NCBI RefSeq assembly: GCF_031877795.1
Contig: NC_133946.1
Location: forward strand, 14,624,365 to 14,688,364
Direction of reading: 5' to 3'
Source of the DNA: Strix aluco
Taxonomy: Eukaryota; Chordata; Aves; Strigiformes; Strigidae
Length of the DNA stretch: 64,000 nt
Part shown: one piece after another, positions 60,625-64,000 of the stretch
Layout of the letters: every line of letters begins with the position of its first letter
How positions within the stretch are numbered: the stretch's first letter is position 1
The notes under the pieces: model-generated
The model's input: only the letters and a program-made list of their open reading frames with translations
Database searches by the model: none
What the model was told of the DNA's origin: nothing
Program-made: the position numbers and the translations under genes

Positions 60625-60695
60625 TATTGCCACTGTTGGACATAAAACTACCAGGCTAGTTGGACCAGTAATCTAACCCAGTAGGACAGTAACTG
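60625..60695 (+). mobile_element. Ancient CR1 3'-tail fragment
   Basis: ATTGCCACTGTTGGACATAAAACTACCAGGCTAGTTGGACCAGTAATCTAACCCAGTAGGACAGTAACTGTG covers about 60626-60696 and mirrors the old amniote CR1 tail: 'GCCACTGTTGGA', a 'GGCTAG.TGGACC' core, then 'TCTGACCCAGTA'. The order and spacing are right. The sequence is heavily diverged, consistent with a very old insertion. Confidence 0.6.
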
Positions 60696-61049
60696 TGTTT
60701 TCCATTTTGTAGGTTATTTGTGACTAGTTAGTTGTGAACACACAGTAGCTATAAAGATATTATTAGCCATCATGGAGTCTTAGTGGCAGAGATACCTTTC
60801 CACTTGCTGAAAGGTCTTGCAGACTAGGGACCTGCTGAAGGGCTGTAGATCATAGCAAAATATTTATATTTCCTGATTTCCAAATATAACGCTGTGTGGC
60901 CTAACTTAAAAAGGAGCTTAGTCATGTGTCTGCAGTGTGAGATACCTCATTCATAAAATTAAAGCTGGATGTGAAAGTAATACAATAGTCAAGGGGTTTT
61001 GTACTTCACATTTACAGGTTTTGAGCTTCCATCCCATTTTTGAAACCTA
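60696..61049. other. Unique interval, no gene seen
   Basis: No exon or repeat beyond the CR1 tail at its left edge. Some TTAAAA and TTTAGT cores but no clear motif cluster. Confidence 0.4.
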
Positions 61050-61660
61050 ATTTAAAATGATTAGTTGGTTTCTTTGCACGTCCTGCTAGTAGCTAATTAA
61101 CCAGAAGAGTGGCAAAAAAATACCCAAAAAATCAATATGCATTTCTTTTGTAATTTGATTATTTGAGGAGAATTATTTAAAGCTCTAATAATTACCTTTT
61201 TTCTTACCAAGTGATCCTTTGCTGATGAGCTACAACAGCAACCAGACCTCTAAGGAGGTTTTAATACAAGTAAAGAAGCTTTTAAAGTCTGTGGTGTCAA
61301 AGTAAATTAAAGTGTCCCTAAGTAGTTCTTAATACAACGCCACAGTGATTTCTACAGGGCAATTATGTTCTACTGTGTCAATCATCCAATAGGCATTAAT
61401 ATAAAGCAGAACAGCTCTGAAGAAATTTGTTATGGACTGTCATGTCAAGAACCCAAATGCTAACCTGCAACGGCCTTGATATTATTAGAACTACTAAGGG
61501 TCAGATTCCAATTAATCTGCAGATTTAACAGTCCTCCACTGTAGTGGGTCTTGATACAATTAAGCAATAATAGATGACAGGAAGGATACTTCCTGGCAGT
61601 TAATGACCAATGGCAGTATTTGAAGGCCCTTAACCAGCTGGTCATTAACTGCTCAGAGAC
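61050..61660. promoter_or_regulatory. Candidate enhancer-like conserved element
   Basis: About 600 bp of repeat-free sequence packed with homeodomain cores: AGCTAATTAACC at 61091-61102, CTAATAATTACC at about 61185-61196, CAATTAATCTGC at about 61509-61520, TACAATTAAGC at about 61555-61565 and AGTTAATGACC at about 61599-61609. A TGACAG (MEIS/TALE-type) core at 61575-61580 overlaps an exact inverted pair CAGGAAG/CTTCCTG with a GATA spacer at 61578-61595, which is a palindromic ETS-type pair. No frame is gene-like (60 codons at most, on the minus strand). Vertebrate developmental enhancers have this texture. Conservation was not tested. Confidence 0.45.
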
Positions 61661-64000
61661 ACAACCTGGAGCTCATATTTTCTATTGTAAACCTTATATT
61701 AAAGAAATAAATCAACTACTATTTTTCTTCTTTCTCCCCTTCCTGCCTACCTGCCCCCCCCATCCCGTGCATGCTGCTGCAGTTGGGCTACTGTGGTAGC
61801 AATTAATTGCTAGAGGAAACTCCCGGTGCAAGTCACCAGTGGGGAGACAGACCATCACACTGAACCTGGTCATCCTGAAAACCCCTAACTGCAGTGAGTC
61901 CTGAGGGCTGCCAGGGAACCTGCAGCTGGTGAGCAGTTTGTGTTCTGAGACTGCATCTCAGTGCTCAGCCAGAGGGAAGGAGAATGGACATGAGCGGCAG
62001 GAGCACCTCAAGTCTCTTCTCGGTTGTGCTCTGTTGCTCACGCATTTGGTGGTGTCCTCCAGGGAAGGAAACTGGATGGTGCCTGTGCACGGCCACCCAT
62101 CTGTCCTGGGCACGCTACTCTTCTGGGCTGCAGGAACACCGTGCGTGCTGCTCTGCGGCCTCTGACACACTGCCTTCTCCAGAAGATTGTTGTATGCGAG
62201 AGACAGCACCCTGTCCTGTATGGTAATTTGTGCATTTTTTTTTTAGATTGACATCTAGAGGTGTCGTAAAAACATTTTGTCTCTTACTGCTGCAGGAAGC
62301 AGTGACTGTTTTATGCCATTCCTCAGCTTGCTTTTTGCTGTACCTGTGTAACAACCCAGCTGACACCATCAGTGTTTCCCAGATCACTGATCATTATTCA
62401 CAGCTGCAGATTGCAGCAAGAAAAGGAGACAAATAATGTGGTAAGGTGGTGTGTGTGGGGAAAACAGAGAAAAAGCTAAAATTTGTATGGCATAAGCTGT
62501 CTTAAGTGGAGCAATATGAAAATACAGCAGCAGAGCATTGGACCCCATTTCAGATGTACCATATGAAAGTAAAATTCAGGTCCAATGACATGGTGCTTCT
62601 TCTCTAGGTGCCTTTGACTTTAGTAGTTTAAGCTGGACTGACTGTGATTTAGTGCCTAATTCTGTTTTTCAAACTTACAGTGTGGCCATTGCCACATTTT
62701 TGTAGAACTGTTGCATTCAAGCAGCAGAAACACAGGTTTTTTTGCTGCCTTCTCCTGAAGACCACTTTAGAGTTACAGTTTGACTAACTAGTTGATTGCT
62801 TACCAGAAACCAAAGCTTAAATTGCACAAGTCAATATTTATGTATTCATCCATTAGAGCATGTTGGTCAGCAACTTCATTACCTCCATTTTTGACCCTGA
62901 AGTATTTCATCGCATAGATTCAAAATGCAGTATGTCATTTTTAATACTTTCATGTGTGATGCTCTCTCAAGGGAAGTAAGGATTCTTTCCCACTTAGATG
63001 TTTCAGGGTGGTTTGTGTAATAACTGAAACTAGACTGAAATCTGATGTAATGCACAATCAAAATGTTCTGTTACATTTCTGTTACAGTACAGTACACTTC
63101 AATGTAATTTATTCTTTTCCTATGAGAACCATGACTAATTACTAAGTCAAAAGCCAATCATAATACACAAATGGCAGCAGTTTACAGACATGGCAATATG
63201 GCAACTACAGGGTTTTTTGTTGTCAACTTTGGTTAGTTTGTTTAATGTTATATGCAGCGGAAAAGGGGAAGGCAAAGAAAGAAGAAACATGAGAACCATT
63301 TTGTCTTATTTCTACTCAATAAAAATCCTGAGATTATGTTGCTACCGACAGCACTTCCTGCTTACAAAATTGACGGTACTCAGTGAATGTTATCAAATTA
63401 GGTTGGTTATCATGCATGTCTTTTACAGCATATGGTGTTAATGGATTTCAGAGGCTGATAAATGGCTCTGTAGAAAGGAAAGGCATAGGGAAAACCTAAG
63501 AGCTGGAAGATTCAGTTGCTGAACAGGCCTAGTTGCATTTTCCTGCCCATCAGTTCATCGTGATCAATCTTTAATGCTAACTTCAAAGAAATAATAAGGG
63601 ATGCATAGAAGAAGTCACACACACATCTCATAAAACAAAATTTATCTTTAATTTGTAAGTGTCAACAGCAGTACAAAAGATGGAGTGATGGTGAATAGAT
63701 TAAGGGTAGAGAGGACAGTCTTGAGGTAAATGAGCATAAATAGGCAGTCTTATAGACACTCCCCTGAGGGGTCTAAACCCCTATCATGGCATATACTGTA
63801 TCACCCAAGGATGACATGTTTAACATATCAGGAAAGCACCTTGTGCAAAAAAAAAAAAAAAAATTAAAAAAAATCCCTCCCCCCCCGAAACATGTAGGTA
63901 AGGTGCCAATGTACACCAGAACATACTGTATATGGACAGTGTCTTTCAATTTTGTCTTTTCCATTAATAACTGAGGCAGAGGAGGAGAAGACTCTTAAAA
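61661..64000. other. Mixed sequence to the window end, no gene seen
   Basis: 61740-62225 is GC-raised, and four overlapping frames of 65-83 codons run on both strands between 61929 and 62251, a mark of compositional open frames rather than of a gene. 63847-63863 is a poly(A) run of 17. No RNA gene, repeat family or exon can be supported in the rest. The window ends in unremarkable sequence. Confidence 0.45.

Noticed and set aside
1-64000. CRISPR arrays, prokaryotic operons, phage or plasmid modules
   Set aside because: The base composition, CR1, bird LTRs and the CpG island are avian nuclear features. No regularly spaced direct repeats or dense operon-like coding were seen.
1-64000. Known microRNA genes such as let-7, miR-9, miR-124 and miR-137
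   Set aside because: Their mature sequences were looked for by eye on the plus strand and none was found. This does not exclude less familiar microRNAs.

Overview
The window looks like avian, probably neoavian, nuclear DNA without any protein-coding gene I can support. It is AT-rich overall. It has CR1 non-LTR retrotransposon pieces of different ages, two LTRs of kinds common in bird genomes, worn amniote MIR-like and palindromic MITE-like relics, and one sharp CpG island. The longest open frames are 156 residues or less. They lie mostly in the CpG island or in mobile elements, or overlap frames on the other strand, and none matches a protein family I recognise. I read the window as a gene desert, a very large intron, or the flank of a gene outside it.

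Layout. 1-4344: AT-rich unique sequence. 4345-5166: a GC-rich endogenous-retrovirus LTR on the minus strand. 5167-13012: unique sequence with one likely MITE relic and a purine-rich strand. 13013-13952: a decayed CR1 on the plus strand with reverse-transcriptase remnants and the CR1 3' tail, followed by an older CR1 tail near 14440-14555. 14556-27267: unique sequence with one weak MIR-like relic. 27268-27827: a solo LTR on the plus strand that keeps a TATA box and a poly(A) signal. 27828-44224: unique sequence with MIR-like relics, AT-rich and T-rich simple DNA, and a minus-strand segment near 38.15-38.6 kb that resembles a transcript 3' end. 44225-58600: sequence with several stretches that look like conserved non-coding elements, a decayed 21-bp minisatellite, a strong CTCF-like site and MITE relics. 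59.1-59.52 kb: a CpG island with about 60 CpGs in 420 bp by hand count, followed at once by AT-rich sequence holding palindromic GATA-type sites. 60.2-61.7 kb: homeodomain-core-rich sequence that reads like developmental enhancers, with an ancient CR1 tail between two such blocks. 61.7-64 kb: mixed sequence with no recognised gene.

Taken together, the most interesting part is 59-61.7 kb: an unmethylated-type promoter island next to apparent enhancer-like blocks, with no open frame to explain it. The simplest inference is the promoter of a long non-coding RNA, or an alternative or distal promoter of a developmental regulator outside the window. No alignment could be run. Calls of conservation are judgements from sequence texture, and repeat calls rest on remembered consensus features.
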